Counted from the stretch's first letter, positions 28,617 to 38,477 are shown. The stretch is DNA of 64,000 nucleotides from Linderina pennispora (GCF_002104995.1 NW_024468252.1:124001-188000); one strand, 5' to 3'. Numbers and translations: made by a program. The notes: generated by a model from the sequence alone, not told the origin.

Positions 28617-29846
28617 TTATGACATGTCTACATAGAAGTTCATTGACTCATCAATTTTAGCTTGAATCAGTCTATCTTGTAGTTCTCTCATTGAAGCTTC
28701 TAGTTCTACTTTTTGTGGTAAAGTACTTCCAACTTCAGCATGAGTTGATCTCTCCTGGTTGTTGCTTGGGTAGTCAAAGTTAGATAGAACCCAAAGTGTG
28801 TGGTGATGTTCAATAGGAACTTTACTAGCTGCTAGGATCTTCTTCATATTGTAGAGTAAGCAACAGAGTTTAAACTGCACATTGTACACAGTTGTGTTTC
28901 TAATTCTTACAACTTCTCTATTTGATAGTCTCTTAAATGTGTTACCTAGTTCTCCAAATGTGCTCTCAACCATTGATCTAAATGACCCAAGTTTGCTATT
29001 ATATTCTAACTCTGCCTCACTTAAGTTGGTTCCTCTTGGCTTTCTAACTGGTAAGCAAAAGTTATGCATTCCAAAATTCTCATTCTCTTCTGCTTCTGTT
29101 AACTCCTCCAGAATACTTTGAGGATAACCACCATCTAAAACAACACAATCTACTGGAGAGATGTATTTCAATAGTGACATGTTCTTAATCATCTTAGAAT
29201 CTGGGTGGTCTTTACACTCCTCAGTTGGTGAAACAAGGACAACCATTCCATTCAAATCAATGCAAACTTGTGTTCTATATCCTGACTTCTTCAACTTGAA
29301 GGAATAAAGATTTGGTTTGTATGCACCATTATGTAGTGCTCGTGAGTCATGTCCATCTAACATAAGAGTAATATGCTTAAACCCTTGTGGATTCTGAATC
29401 TTTGCTGAGATCACTCTTAGTTCTGGAGTAGAGAACATTGTGTGTAAGTAGTGTGAAAGCTTCTTGTTCAACTCACTTAACTCTGAGAGATAGAACATAT
29501 TATGAATTACCTGATAGCTGCTCTTAGGAATAAACCTCTCCATCTCATTGATTGATAGCCCAGCAACTAACTGGTATAAAATCAAGAGTCCTTTCTCAAC
29601 ATTTCTGTAAGGACATGGATACTGCTTTCCACCAAATAGAACATTTAGGAAGAAGAACACAGGGATCATTCCAAGTTGCTTCACAAGTGTATCTTTGATG
29701 AGCTTTATTTCTTTCACTTCATGAGCTTCACTCCTATAGTACTTCTGTTGTTTATGTACTAACCAATCTTCATCAAGAAATCTCCACTTTGTTGTGTAGA
29801 GCACATTCCACTCCTTCTCTCTTAATTCTTGTAATTGATTGTCCAT
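28617..29846 (-). CDS. Family-2 DDE transposase, intact (409 aa)
   Basis: PIF/Harbinger-like (DDE_Tnp_4-type) transposase. A likely helix-turn-helix region at about residues 90-120 (LSINEMERFIPKSSYQVIHN) precedes the catalytic domain: D in LMLDGHDSRALHNGAYKP, D in VVLDGGYPQS, E in MVESTFGELGNTFKRL, with the DHPDS block typical of this superfamily in between. The start MDNQ is set by alignment with family 1, although the frame is open 14 codons further up. It is divergent from the 79-aa gene with 51 bp between. It would cut at the module ends and leave 3-bp duplications. Confidence 0.9.
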   Translation of the reverse strand: MDNQLQELREKEWNVLYTTKWRFLDEDWLVHKQQKYYRSEAHEVKEIKLIKDTLVKQLGMIPVFFFLNVLFGGKQYPCPYRNVEKGLLILYQLVAGLSINEMERFIPKSSYQVIHNMFYLSELSELNKKLSHYLHTMFSTPELRVISAKIQNPQGFKHITLMLDGHDSRALHNGAYKPNLYSFKLKKSGYRTQVCIDLNGMVVLVSPTEECKDHPDSKMIKNMSLLKYISPVDCVVLDGGYPQSILEELTEAEENENFGMHNFCLPVRKPRGTNLSEAELEYNSKLGSFRSMVESTFGELGNTFKRLSNREVVRIRNTTVYNVQFKLCCLLYNMKKILAASKVPIEHHHTLWVLSNFDYPSNNQERSTHAEVGSTLPQKVELEASMRELQDRLIQAKIDESMNFYVDMS

Positions 29847-29897
29847 CTGTGTGAGGTAGTCATAAATAAAAATTTCAACTTTTATCAATTTTAGAAA

Positions 29898-30137
29898 ATG
29901 GGATCATTCCAAAACTTCTTCAAGCAACACTTAGCTGAGATGTGTGAGGAAGAAAGAGATATGCTTACTCTGCTACTTATTCATGACTTTGATATGAGTG
30001 ATGACTTAGCAATACAAGTGCGTAATTGGATCCAACATATTGCTACTGATTGTGAGGTAAGGGTTGAACATGTGTATGATGTTTGTCAAACTTTCCATAG
30101 AGATATGGAGAGAATGGTTGCATATACTATGTTTTAA
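29898..30137 (+). CDS. Family-2 79-aa accessory protein
   Basis: Identical to the protein at 25908-26147. Position and length are conserved in both families. The intergenic region with the transposase (51 bp) must hold both promoters or a shared bidirectional one. Function unknown. In PIF/Harbinger elements a second protein with a Myb-like fold helps transposition, but I see no Myb signature here. Confidence 0.82.
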   Translation: MGSFQNFFKQHLAEMCEEERDMLTLLLIHDFDMSDDLAIQVRNWIQHIATDCEVRVEHVYDVCQTFHRDMERMVAYTMF

Positions 30138-30145
30138 AATGGCTG

Positions 30146-31780
30146 CTACTCAACTGTGATTGTTCTATATCCCACACTTACAGCTCTTAGATATATTTGT
30201 TGCTTTGATTCTCCTAACTGTTGAGAAATTGCTTTTCCAATAGAACTGTCAGCTGGTGTCCTAATAAGAGTTGGCTGTTTATCTCTCCCTTTAATATGAA
30301 TATCAACATAGAAGTATGAATGTCCTCTGAAAGTATGGAGTGCATAATGTGTAACTATAAATTCATCATCTAACTGAAGAACATTGTAAGCAACTCTATA
30401 CAGTGATGGTTTCAGATCTGTATTCTCTTTGATAAATATATGTCTAGTTTCATCAAGTGTGATATTGTCTATTGCTGTTGTTAATGCATTGATGTTTTCC
30501 TCTTTTGCAGAATAATCAACCTCTGATATTTCTGATAAACATATCTTACTCTTTGCTTGCTTACTATCTATCCAACCAATATGCATTCCTTTGTAGTTAA
30601 CTAATCCCATCTCTTCAAAAGTGTGATACTGCTTAGTTGTAGGATAAGTTGACCAGAAGGAGTTTCTCTGACTTGGAACAATAGTTATATTCTCATCAAC
30701 TCTTCTAAGAACTTTTTCTGTTTCAAGACCACTCTCAAGTGAATCATATATTTGATAAAGTGTAGGTCTATTGTTGAATGAGAGATTAGCAACAACTACC
30801 ATTGGATCATCATTCTTGTTTAGCTTCTTAATAATTCCTTGCTTCTTTGATGTGATAGAGTTAAACCAATGACAATATGCTAGAGTATGCTGTTGTCTCA
30901 CATAAATACAAACAGTATAACAACTACTAACTTTATCAACAAGTGCCATCCACTGCTTTTCATAAGAAGTTGCAAATGTTCTGCATTTATTCATAAACTG
31001 AACTGTGTTAAGAAGCAAGCTGCTATTCCATTCAAATGTTTGCATCTGAGAAGAATGTACAGTTAGTTCTATCCTAGTCAAACCAGAGTTTCTACAAGCA
31101 TACAATGTTTCTCCAAAGTTGTGCAAAGTTGGCATTATAAATTCAGAAAGTTTTGAACTAAGAGGATTACGAACTTCACCACTCTCAAGAAGCTGAATAA
31201 ACTTGTTGTAAATTTTGTTCTTAACTTTAACATCTCCTTTCTTTGTAAACCAGCTAATGCAGTTAGAGCCAGACTTGCGTAAATCATCTACAACATCTTT
31301 CTTTTCAACTCCTCTTTCTAAAAGGTATTTATAGATAATATTTCTAGATGAGATATTCATACAATCCATTGTGATGTCATAATTTTGTAGATATATTTTG
31401 TAATCAGCCATAGCAGCAAACTTCACTGTTAACAAAGAACTAGCTATTGCAATATTTGGGGTAGATACTTTGTAAATAGCAACTGGACCATATTTTTCAC
31501 TAATCTTACTTCTAACATACTTATAACCAAAACCTTCTCCAAATACTTTATGCAATCTAACACTAGCTGACTTCTGCTTCACCTTTATATCTGATTCACT
31601 GCATTTCTCAACAACAACCTCAACAATGAATGAGTCAACAAATATTTCAGAAGAATGCTCAAATCCAAGTTGCTCTATACCTCTAGCAGTATACCTAGCA
31701 TCAGCGACATCAGGCATATTTCTTCTTTCTGATAACACTCTTGATAGTAATGCTCTTAGTTCACTCTGGAAGGGGGTCAT
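30146..31780 (-). CDS. Family-2 large protein, intact (544 aa)
   Basis: Starts MTPFQSELRALL. The ATG and the next two codons (ATG ACC CCC) are the module end GGAATGACCCCC, exactly as in family 1. Conserved blocks: NMPDVADARYT, YDITMDC, NCISWFTKKGDVKVKNKIYNKF (upstream of ESGEV), RIELTVHS, FATSYEKQWMALVD, YCHWFN. No helicase or nuclease motif recognised, no signal peptide or membrane segment. It is convergent with the 79-aa gene (8 bp between stops). Whether it is a replication-initiator-like protein or a new DNA-binding partner of the transposase cannot be settled from sequence alone. Confidence 0.85.
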   Translation of the reverse strand: MTPFQSELRALLSRVLSERRNMPDVADARYTARGIEQLGFEHSSEIFVDSFIVEVVVEKCSESDIKVKQKSASVRLHKVFGEGFGYKYVRSKISEKYGPVAIYKVSTPNIAIASSLLTVKFAAMADYKIYLQNYDITMDCMNISSRNIIYKYLLERGVEKKDVVDDLRKSGSNCISWFTKKGDVKVKNKIYNKFIQLLESGEVRNPLSSKLSEFIMPTLHNFGETLYACRNSGLTRIELTVHSSQMQTFEWNSSLLLNTVQFMNKCRTFATSYEKQWMALVDKVSSCYTVCIYVRQQHTLAYCHWFNSITSKKQGIIKKLNKNDDPMVVVANLSFNNRPTLYQIYDSLESGLETEKVLRRVDENITIVPSQRNSFWSTYPTTKQYHTFEEMGLVNYKGMHIGWIDSKQAKSKICLSEISEVDYSAKEENINALTTAIDNITLDETRHIFIKENTDLKPSLYRVAYNVLQLDDEFIVTHYALHTFRGHSYFYVDIHIKGRDKQPTLIRTPADSSIGKAISQQLGESKQQIYLRAVSVGYRTITVE

Positions 31781-32696
31781 TCCTGGACTTGTAAATTTTA
31801 GTTATTTGCAATTTTGTTAGATAGATATTTGAATAATCGTTTTCAGAACTATTTTTTGCTACTAATTATTTTTTCTATAGTTATTATTTGTTATTGTGTC
31901 CAGAATGTTTTTGTGTGTATAATTGATTTTAAAAATACAAATATTTTTTTTGCCATTTCACCCAAACCGCCATCGGCATCTTGGAAAAGTTTCAGTGAAC
32001 ATAATTTCAACCAGAAAGAAAAACTTTGCATATTTGGGGTTAATTATCATTGGGCAACAAAAGTCAATATCTCAATAGATGTGGCTAAGCAACCACAAGG
32101 AAATTATGTTCAGGGGGTTATACAGAGACACTTATCTGCCCATTAACTATTTATGCATGCTGGAACTATTAGCAATTTCAGTGAAATAAAAATTTCACCC
32201 AAACCGCCATCGGCATCTTGGAAAAGTTTCAGTGAACATAATTTCAACCAGAAAGAAAAACTTTGCATATTTGGGGTTAATTATCATTGGGCAACAAAAG
32301 TCAATATCTCAATAGATGTGGCTAAGCAACCACAAGGAAATTATGTTCACTGAAACTTTTCCAAGATGCCGATGGCGGTTTGGGTGAAATGGCAAAAAAA
32401 ATATTTGTATTTTTAAAATCAATTATACACACAAAAACATTCTGGACACAATAACAAATAATAACTATAGAAAAAATAATTAGTAGCAAAAAATAGTTCT
32501 GAAAACGATTATTCAAATATCTATCTAACAAAATTGCAAATAACTAAAATTTACAAGTCCAGGAATGACCCCCTCACTGAAACTTTTCCAAGATGCCGAT
32601 GGCGGTTTGGGTGAAATTTTTATTTCACTGAAATTGCTAATAGTTCCAGCATGCATAAATAGTTAATGGGCAGATAAGTGTCTCTGTATAACCCCC
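31772..32696 (-). repeat. Family-2 module, right end of copy 2, split by a MITE
   Basis: 461-bp module as 31772-32112 plus 32577-32696. It is interrupted inside the right inner arm (ATTATGTTCA) by the MITE at 32113. Confidence 0.85.
32113..32573 (+). mobile_element. Family-2 MITE nested in a family-2 module
   Basis: A 461-bp stand-alone module with a TCA target duplication (32110-32112 and 32574-32576). Spacer in the plus orientation, opposite to that of the host module relative to its own flanks. Confidence 0.88.
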
Positions 32697-32711
32697 ATAG
32701 AATGGGCCCAT
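32697..32711 (-). pseudogene. 79-aa gene of family-1 copy 2, N-terminal piece
   Basis: First five codons (MGPFY), cut off by the ATA insertion site. Confidence 0.65.
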
Positions 32712-32754
32712 TATAATAAATGACAACTTTTAAATTTATTAGTACATCGCACAG

Positions 32755-33911
32755 ATGAATCATCAATTACAAAAACTCAGAGAAAAGGAATATCATAAGC
32801 TCTACACAAATAAGTGGAAATTTCTAAATGATGACTGGGTAGTTCTTAAGCATACAAAATATCACAGAAGTGAAGTTCGTGAAGTAAGAGAAATCAAACT
32901 TATAAAAGATATACTTCTTAAACATCTAGGGATGATTCCTGTTTTCTTCTTTCTGAATGTTTTGTTTGGCTGCACTCATTATCCATGTCCTTACAGAAGT
33001 ATAGAAAAAGGATTGCTTATCTTATACCAACTTGTAGAAGGATTGTCAATCAATGAAATGGAAAGATTCCTTCCAAGAAGTAGCTATCAAGGTATTCACA
33101 ATATGTTCTACATTTCAGAAATGCAAGATTTGAATAAGAAGCTGACATTCTATCTGCAAACAATGTTTTCTACTCCAGAGCTACGACTACTTGCAGCAAA
33201 GATGCAGAATCCTCATGGGTTTAAACATATAACACTAATGTTAGATGGCCATGATTCAAGAGCTCTACACAATGGTGCATACAAACCAGGACTTTATTCC
33301 TTCAAGTTGAAGAAGTCAGGATATCATACACAAGTTTGCATTGATATAAATGGAATGGTTCTACTTGTTTCACCAACAGAAGACTGTAGAGATAATCCAG
33401 ATTTAAGAATGATTAAAAACATGGGATTATTAAAGAGGATATCCCCTATAGATTGTATTGTGCTTGATGGTGGCTATCCACAGAGTGTTCTTCAAGAGAT
33501 GACAGAGGAAGAAGAGCAGGAGGACTTTGGAATGCATAACTTTTGTTTGCCAATTAGAAAGCAGAGAGGGGTAAACTTATTAGAAGCAGAAGTAGAGTAC
33601 AATTCCCATCTTGGATCATTCCGTTCAATAGTAGAAAATACATTTGGAGAACTAGGAACAACATTCAAAAGGTTGTCAAATAAGGAGATTGTTCGAGTAA
33701 AGAATAAGAATGTTTACAATGTGCAAATGAAACTGTGCTGTGTATTATATAATATGAAGAAAATACTAGCAAACAGTGATGTGCAAGTAGAACATCATCA
33801 TACTCTCTGGGTTATGACAAACTTTGACTATCCTGAATCACACAATGAAAGATCAACACAAATGGAACCAACATATACTTTACCTCAAAAGGTTGAGTTT
33901 GAAGCATCAAT
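32755..33911 (+). pseudogene. Family-1 DDE transposase of copy 2, 3'-truncated
   Basis: Open for 386 codons and containing all three catalytic motifs (LMLDGHDSRA, IVLDGGYPQS, IVENTFGEL). It then runs into the module GGAGATCAG at 33912, which replaces the last 20 or so residues with EISQKWLAI. The core is complete, so activity cannot be excluded. The usual 300-bp tail is missing. Confidence 0.82.
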
Positions 33912-34308
33912 GGAGATCAGTCAGAAATGGTTAGCTATTTAATAATTATTAGTATTTTTATTGTTTTCTTGTTCAGATGCCAAATATGGTGCTTCTACGA
34001 AACCCCCTTCGGCATCCTGAAAAATTTCAGTTGATTTCTCGGGACGCAGCCTCTATCTCAGTAGAAGCATATTAATTGTGTATCAACTGAAATTTTTCAG
34101 GATGCCGAAGGGGGTTTCGTAGAAGCACCATATTTGGCATCTTTGTTTATTTGTTAATTTAGTTGCTAGAATCTTTTTGGCCATTGCTAAACATTCTGTA
34201 TTTTAAAATATTTATCTACTGCTAGTAATTGATTTATTATTTATTAATTGGTTATTCTGATAATAGATATTTAGTTTCTTTAAACTTTTATATTTATGAA
34301 TGGCCTCC
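33912..34308 (-). repeat. Family-1 module, b type, reverse
   Basis: 397 bp, GGAGATCAGTCAG to ATGAATGGCCTCC. The spacer is inverted relative to its flanks, in contrast to 891-1287 and 41802-42198. Confidence 0.85.
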
Positions 34309-34387
34309 ACTTGTGCCGTGGGGCAGCTATGGCCCATATGGCAGGAAGTCAACAAGGCCTTCTGGGGGAGTTGCCCTGGTTGGCATT
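34309..34387 (-). mobile_element. Inverted 79-bp fragment of LINE C ORF1
   Basis: On the minus strand it continues copy C from where it breaks at 21693 (AATGCCAACCAGGGCAACTC) to CGGCACAAGT. It is sandwiched between two modules. Confidence 0.85.
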
Positions 34388-34783
34388 GGAGGCCATTCAC
34401 AAATAAGAAAGTTTAAAGAAACGTAATATCTTGTATCAGAATAACCAAGTATTAAATAACAAATCAATTACTAGCAGTTGAAAAATATTTTAAAAATCAG
34501 AATGTTTAGTGATGGCCAAAAAGATTTTAGCAACTAGATTAACTAATAAATAAAAATATAAGAATAGACACTTCTCCGAAACCCCCTTCGGCATCCTGAA
34601 AAATTTCAGTTGATACACAATTAATATGCTTCTACTGAGATACAGGCTGGGTCACAAGAAATCAACTGAAATTTTTCAGGATGCCGAAGGGGGTTTCGGA
34701 GAAGTTCAAAAAAAACAAAAGAATAAAAAGTTTTACAACTTCTAATTATTTTTTACTTAGTTTAGTGATTGTGAATGACCTCC
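34388..34783 (-). repeat. Family-1 module, a type, reverse
   Basis: 396 bp, GGAGGCCATTCACAAATAAG to GATTGTGAATGACCTCC. It is followed by a second copy of the terminus (34784-34804, TAGTGATTGTGAATAACCTCC overlapping), a remnant of a further element end. Confidence 0.82.
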
Positions 34784-34804
34784 TAGTGATTGTGAATAAC
34801 CTCC

Positions 34805-35058
34805 AAATGCTGCCATTTTAAAACATCATGTTCTAGTCATCAAGTCGTTATCATCCTATTTATAACTATTTTTCTAATACTAAGCAATCATATATATCAT
34901 CAATTTTAGAAAGAATCAAATTATGCCATTTTAAAAAATCATAATAAATTCATCAAGTTGTTAGAATCCCATCTGTAATTAATAGATATGCACCAAGCAA
35001 TCATATATGTCATCAATTTTAGAAAGCATCAAACTGTGCTATTTTAAAACATCAAATA
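34805..35058 (-). repeat. Decayed transposase 3'-tail repeats
   Basis: Same tandem units as 1288-1594 (AAGCAATCATAT, ATCAATTTTAGAAAG), with substitutions. Remnant of another family-1 element. Confidence 0.6.
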
Positions 35059-35059
35059 T

Positions 35060-35662
35060 ACAAGTCATATAAGAATATGCCTAATATAGTAAATGTTCTT
35101 AAAAGAGTTGATGATAATATATCTATTGTTTTAAATCTGAGAAATTACTTCTGGTCTATATATCCTATATCTAAGCAATATCACACTTTTGATAAGATGT
35201 GATTAGTTTACTATTAAGAGATGCATATTAGTTAGATAGACAGAATATACTCAAATAAGCAAATAATATGATTTGTCTATAAGAAATGTCTGAGGTGTAG
35301 TTTCTATAGGTGAACAAAAGATCAATGCACTAACAACAGTGATTGAAGATGCCATACTAGATGAAATAAGGGCAATATTTATATGAGAATCTAGATCTTA
35401 AGCCTTTAGTAAAGAGTTGCTCATATTGTTCTCTATTTCAGTAATGGTTTTGTAGTTACATATTATGCACTCTGTATATTCAGAGGACATTCCTACTACT
35501 ATTTAGATATTCATATTAATAGGAGAGATATACAGCCAACTCATATTTAGATACCAGATGATAGTTCTTTTGGAAAAGCAATTACTCTATAGAAAGGAAT
35601 AATACACCAACAAATATATCTAAGAGTTATAAGTGAGGGCTACAGAATGGTCACAGTTATAT
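35060..35662 (+). pseudogene. Relic of a family-2-like large gene
   Basis: C-terminal half of the large protein, recognisable by GTTGATGATAATATATC, TACTTCTGGTCTATATATCC and TCTTTTGGAAAAGCAATT against 30146-31780, with many stops and indels. Clearly older than the other copies. Confidence 0.65.
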
Positions 35663-35672
35663 AACTACCATT

Positions 35673-35912
35673 TTAAAACATATTATATGCCACCATCCAC
35701 TCCATATATCTATGGGAATTTTGACACACTTCATATATATGTTCAACCTTTATCTCATAAAAAGTTCCACTAAGTTGGATCCAATTATGCACTTGGAATG
35801 CTAAGCCAGTACTCATGTTAAAGTCATGGATAAGCACTAAAGTTAGTATATCTCTTTCTTCAGTACTCAGATCAGCTATATGTTTCTTAAGGAAGTTATG
35901 GAATGATGGCAT
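35673..35912 (-). CDS. 79-aa protein still open in a decayed element
   Basis: 79 codons, starting MPSFHNFLKKHIADLSTEER, diverged from both other versions but exactly the same length, with W44, the VEHIYEVC block and the MVAYNMF end preserved. The genes on both sides are wrecked, so an uninterrupted frame here is notable, although 79 codons can escape stops by chance. Confidence 0.6.
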   Translation of the reverse strand: MPSFHNFLKKHIADLSTEERDILTLVLIHDFNMSTGLAFQVHNWIQLSGTFYEIKVEHIYEVCQNSHRYMEWMVAYNMF

Positions 35913-35962
35913 TTTCTAAAATTGATAATGAACCAGAGTTGTGTATCTTATCTTACCACCCA

Positions 35963-36020
35963 TGAACAATCAATTATAAGAATTACAAGAGAAGGAGTAG
36001 AATATGCATTAGATAATAAA
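35963..36020 (+). pseudogene. Relic transposase N-terminus
   Basis: ATGAACAATCAATTATAAGAATT corresponds to the MDNQLQEL start of the family-2 transposase with stop codons, cut off after about 58 bp. It is followed to 36079 by a decayed module end (CTAACTATCTTTTACTAAATTT ... ATGAATACCCTC). Confidence 0.5.
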
Positions 36021-36079
36021 GTTTTAAAAGTTCTAACTATCTTTTACTAAATTTAGCAGTTATGAATACCCTCTATATT

Positions 36080-36940
36080 GGAGGCCATTCATAAATATAA
36101 AAGTTTAAAGAAACTAAATACCTATTATTAGAATAACTAATTAACAAATAATAAATCAATTACTAGCAGTAGATAAATGGGGGTTATACAGAGACACTTA
36201 TCTGCCCATTAACTATTTATGCATGCTGGAACTATTAGCAATTTCAGTGAAATAAAAATTTCACCCAAACCGCCATCGGCATCTTGGAAAAGTTTCAGTG
36301 AACATAATTTCAACCAGAAAGAAAAACTTTGCATATTTGGGGTTAATTATCATTGGGCAACAAAAGTCAATATCTCAATAGATGTGGCTAAGCAACCACA
36401 AGGAAATTATGTTCACTGAAACTTTTCCAAGATGCCGATGGCGGTTTGGGTGAAATGGCAAAAAAAATATTTGTATTTTTAAAATCAATTATACACACAA
36501 AAACATTCTGGACACAATAACAAATAATAACTATAGAAAAAATAATTAGTAGCAAAAAATAGTTCTGAAAACGATTATTCAAATATCTATCTAACAAAAT
36601 TGCAAATAACTAAAATTTACAAGTCCAGGAATGACCCCCAATATTTTAAAATACAGAATGTTTACTACTGGCCAAAAAGATTTAAGCAACTAGATTAACA
36701 AATAAACAAAGATGCCAAATATGGTGCTTCTACGAAACCCCCTTCGGCATCCTGAAAAATTTCAGTTGATTTCTCGGGACGCAGCCTGTATCTCAGTAGA
36801 AGCATATTAATTGTGTATCAACTGAAATTTTTCAGGATGCCGAAGGGGGTTTCGTAGAAGCACCATATTTGGCATCAGAACAAGAAAACAATAAAAATAT
36901 TAATAATTATTAAATAGCTAACTATTTCTGACTGATCTCC
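36080..36940 (+). repeat. Family-1 module (b type) split by a MITE; left end of copy 3
   Basis: Module as 36080-36178 plus 36643-36940 (397 bp in all). Spacer in the plus orientation. It begins the run of two family-1 gene cassettes that share a module at 41802. Confidence 0.85.
36179..36639 (+). mobile_element. Family-2 MITE, reference copy
   Basis: 461 bp, target duplication AAT (36176-36178 and 36640-36642). Perfect 53-bp inner arms around a 93-bp spacer in the plus orientation (CAACCAGAAAG first). It carries no gene. Confidence 0.9.
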
Positions 36941-37247
36941 TTATAGAATTAGATTTATTCAAAAGCTGCCATTTTAAAACATCATGTTCAAGTCATCAAG
37001 TCGTTATCATCCTATTTATAACTATTTATCTAATACTAAGCAATCATATAACTCATCAATTTTAGAAAGTATCAAACTATACCATTTTAAAAAATCATAA
37101 TAAATTCATCAAGTTGTTAGAATCCCATCTGTAATTAATAGATATGCACCAAGCAATCATATGTGTCATCAATTTTAGAAAGAATCAAGCTGTGCTATTT
37201 TAAAACATCAAATTCAAGTCATCAAGTCATTAGTACTCCATCTGTAA
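36941..37247 (-). repeat. Transposase 3'-tail tandem repeats, copy 3
   Basis: Three roughly 110-bp units resembling the end of the transposase gene. Nearly identical to 1288-1594 and 42199-42505. Confidence 0.65.
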
Positions 37248-38477
37248 TTAATCAATATGCACCAAGCAATCATATGTATCATCAATTTTAGATTGAAGGA
37301 ATCGATTTTGAATTTCAACAATAGATGCTTCTAACTCTGCTTTTTGGGGCAAAGTATGTATTGGTTCCACTTGTGTTGACTTATCATGTGTATCAGGGTA
37401 ATCAAAGTTGCTCATAACCCAGAGTGAGTGATGATGATCAATATGTACATCACTATTTGCTAGTAACTTCTTCATATTATAGAGTAAGCAGCATAACTTC
37501 ATTTGCACATTGTAAACATTCCTATTCTTTACTCTAACAATCTCCCTGTTTGACAGCCTTTTGAATGTATTGCCTAGTTCTCCAAATGTATTTTCTACCA
37601 TTGAACGGAATGATCCAAGATGGGAATTATATTCAGCTTCTGTTTCTGATAAGCTTGTTCCTCTCTGCTTTCTTACTGGTAAACAAAAGTTGTGCAGTCC
37701 AAAAGTATCCTGCTCTTCTTCCTCAGTCATCTCTTCCAAAATACTTTGTGGATAACCACCATCAAGCACAATGCAATCAATAGGTGATATATTCTTCAGC
37801 AACCCCATGTTCTTAATCATTCTTGAGTCTGGGTGATCTCTACAGTCTTCAGTTGGTGAAACAAGTAGAACCATTCCATTCACATCAATGCATAGTTGTG
37901 TGCGATATCCTGATTTTTTCAATTTGAATGAATAGAGATCTGGTTTGTATGCTCCATTGTGTAGTGCTCTTGAGTCATGGCCATCTAACATTAGTGTTAC
38001 ATGTTTAAACCCTTGAGGATTCTGTATCTTTGCTGCAAAGACTCGTAGTTCTGGAGTTGAAAACATTGTTTGCAGATAGTATGTTAGCTTCTTGTTCAAA
38101 TCTTTCATTTCAGAAATATAGAACATATTATGAATAGCTTGATAGCTACTCCTAGGAATGAATCTTTCCATTTCATTGATAGACAATCCTTCTACAAGTT
38201 GGTATATGATGAGCAGTCCTTTCTCTACACTTCTATAAGGACATGGATAATGAGTGCAACCAAACAAAACATTCAGAAAGAAGAAAACAGGAATCATCCC
38301 TAGATGTTTAAGAAGTGTATCCTTTATTAGTTTAATTTCTCTTACTTCACGAACTTCACTTCTGTGATATTTTGTATGTTTTAGAATTACCCAGTCATCA
38401 TTCAGAAACTTCCATTTGTTTGTGTACAATTTGTGATATTCCTTTTCTCTGAGTTCTTGTAATTGATGATTCATCAT
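37248..38477 (-). CDS. Family-1 DDE transposase, intact (409 aa)
   Basis: Catalytic residues D165 (TLMLDGHDSR), D239 (IVLDGGYPQS) and E295 (SMVENTFGEL), with a probable helix-turn-helix near 97-120 (GLSINEMERFIPRSSYQAIH). The fold belongs with the PIF/Harbinger (DDE_Tnp_4) group. It starts MMNHQ or MNHQ; the second Met aligns with the family-2 start. The large gene of this copy is interrupted, so the transposase could act only in trans with another copy's proteins if those are needed. Confidence 0.9.
   Translation of the reverse strand: MMNHQLQELREKEYHKLYTNKWKFLNDDWVILKHTKYHRSEVREVREIKLIKDTLLKHLGMIPVFFFLNVLFGCTHYPCPYRSVEKGLLIIYQLVEGLSINEMERFIPRSSYQAIHNMFYISEMKDLNKKLTYYLQTMFSTPELRVFAAKIQNPQGFKHVTLMLDGHDSRALHNGAYKPDLYSFKLKKSGYRTQLCIDVNGMVLLVSPTEDCRDHPDSRMIKNMGLLKNISPIDCIVLDGGYPQSILEEMTEEEEQDTFGLHNFCLPVRKQRGTSLSETEAEYNSHLGSFRSMVENTFGELGNTFKRLSNREIVRVKNRNVYNVQMKLCCLLYNMKKLLANSDVHIDHHHSLWVMSNFDYPDTHDKSTQVEPIHTLPQKAELEASIVEIQNRFLQSKIDDTYDCLVHID

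Larger units (their letters stand above)
28095..32696 (-). mobile_element. Family-2 three-gene DNA transposon, copy 2 (intact genes)
   Basis: Bounded by ATA (28092-28094 and 32697-32699). Module (28095-28555), transposase (minus), 79-aa gene (plus), large gene (minus), module (31772-32696, itself carrying a MITE at 32113-32573). Without the MITE and its 3-bp duplication the unit is about 4.14 kb. All three genes are open, so this is the best candidate for an autonomous element in the window. Confidence 0.88.
21694..34308 (+). mobile_element. Family-1 DNA transposon, copy 2, with two family-2 elements nested in it
   Basis: Order: module (21694-22089), intact large gene (plus), 79-aa gene (minus) split into three by two family-2 elements (23814-27952 and 28095-32696), transposase (plus, truncated), module (33912-34308). 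The left target duplication is AAT (21691-21693). The expected partner, ATT at 34385-34387, lies beyond a short inverted LINE fragment, so the right end has been rearranged. The left module is the a type and the right module is the b type in reverse, unlike the matched direct modules of copy 1. Confidence 0.75.
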
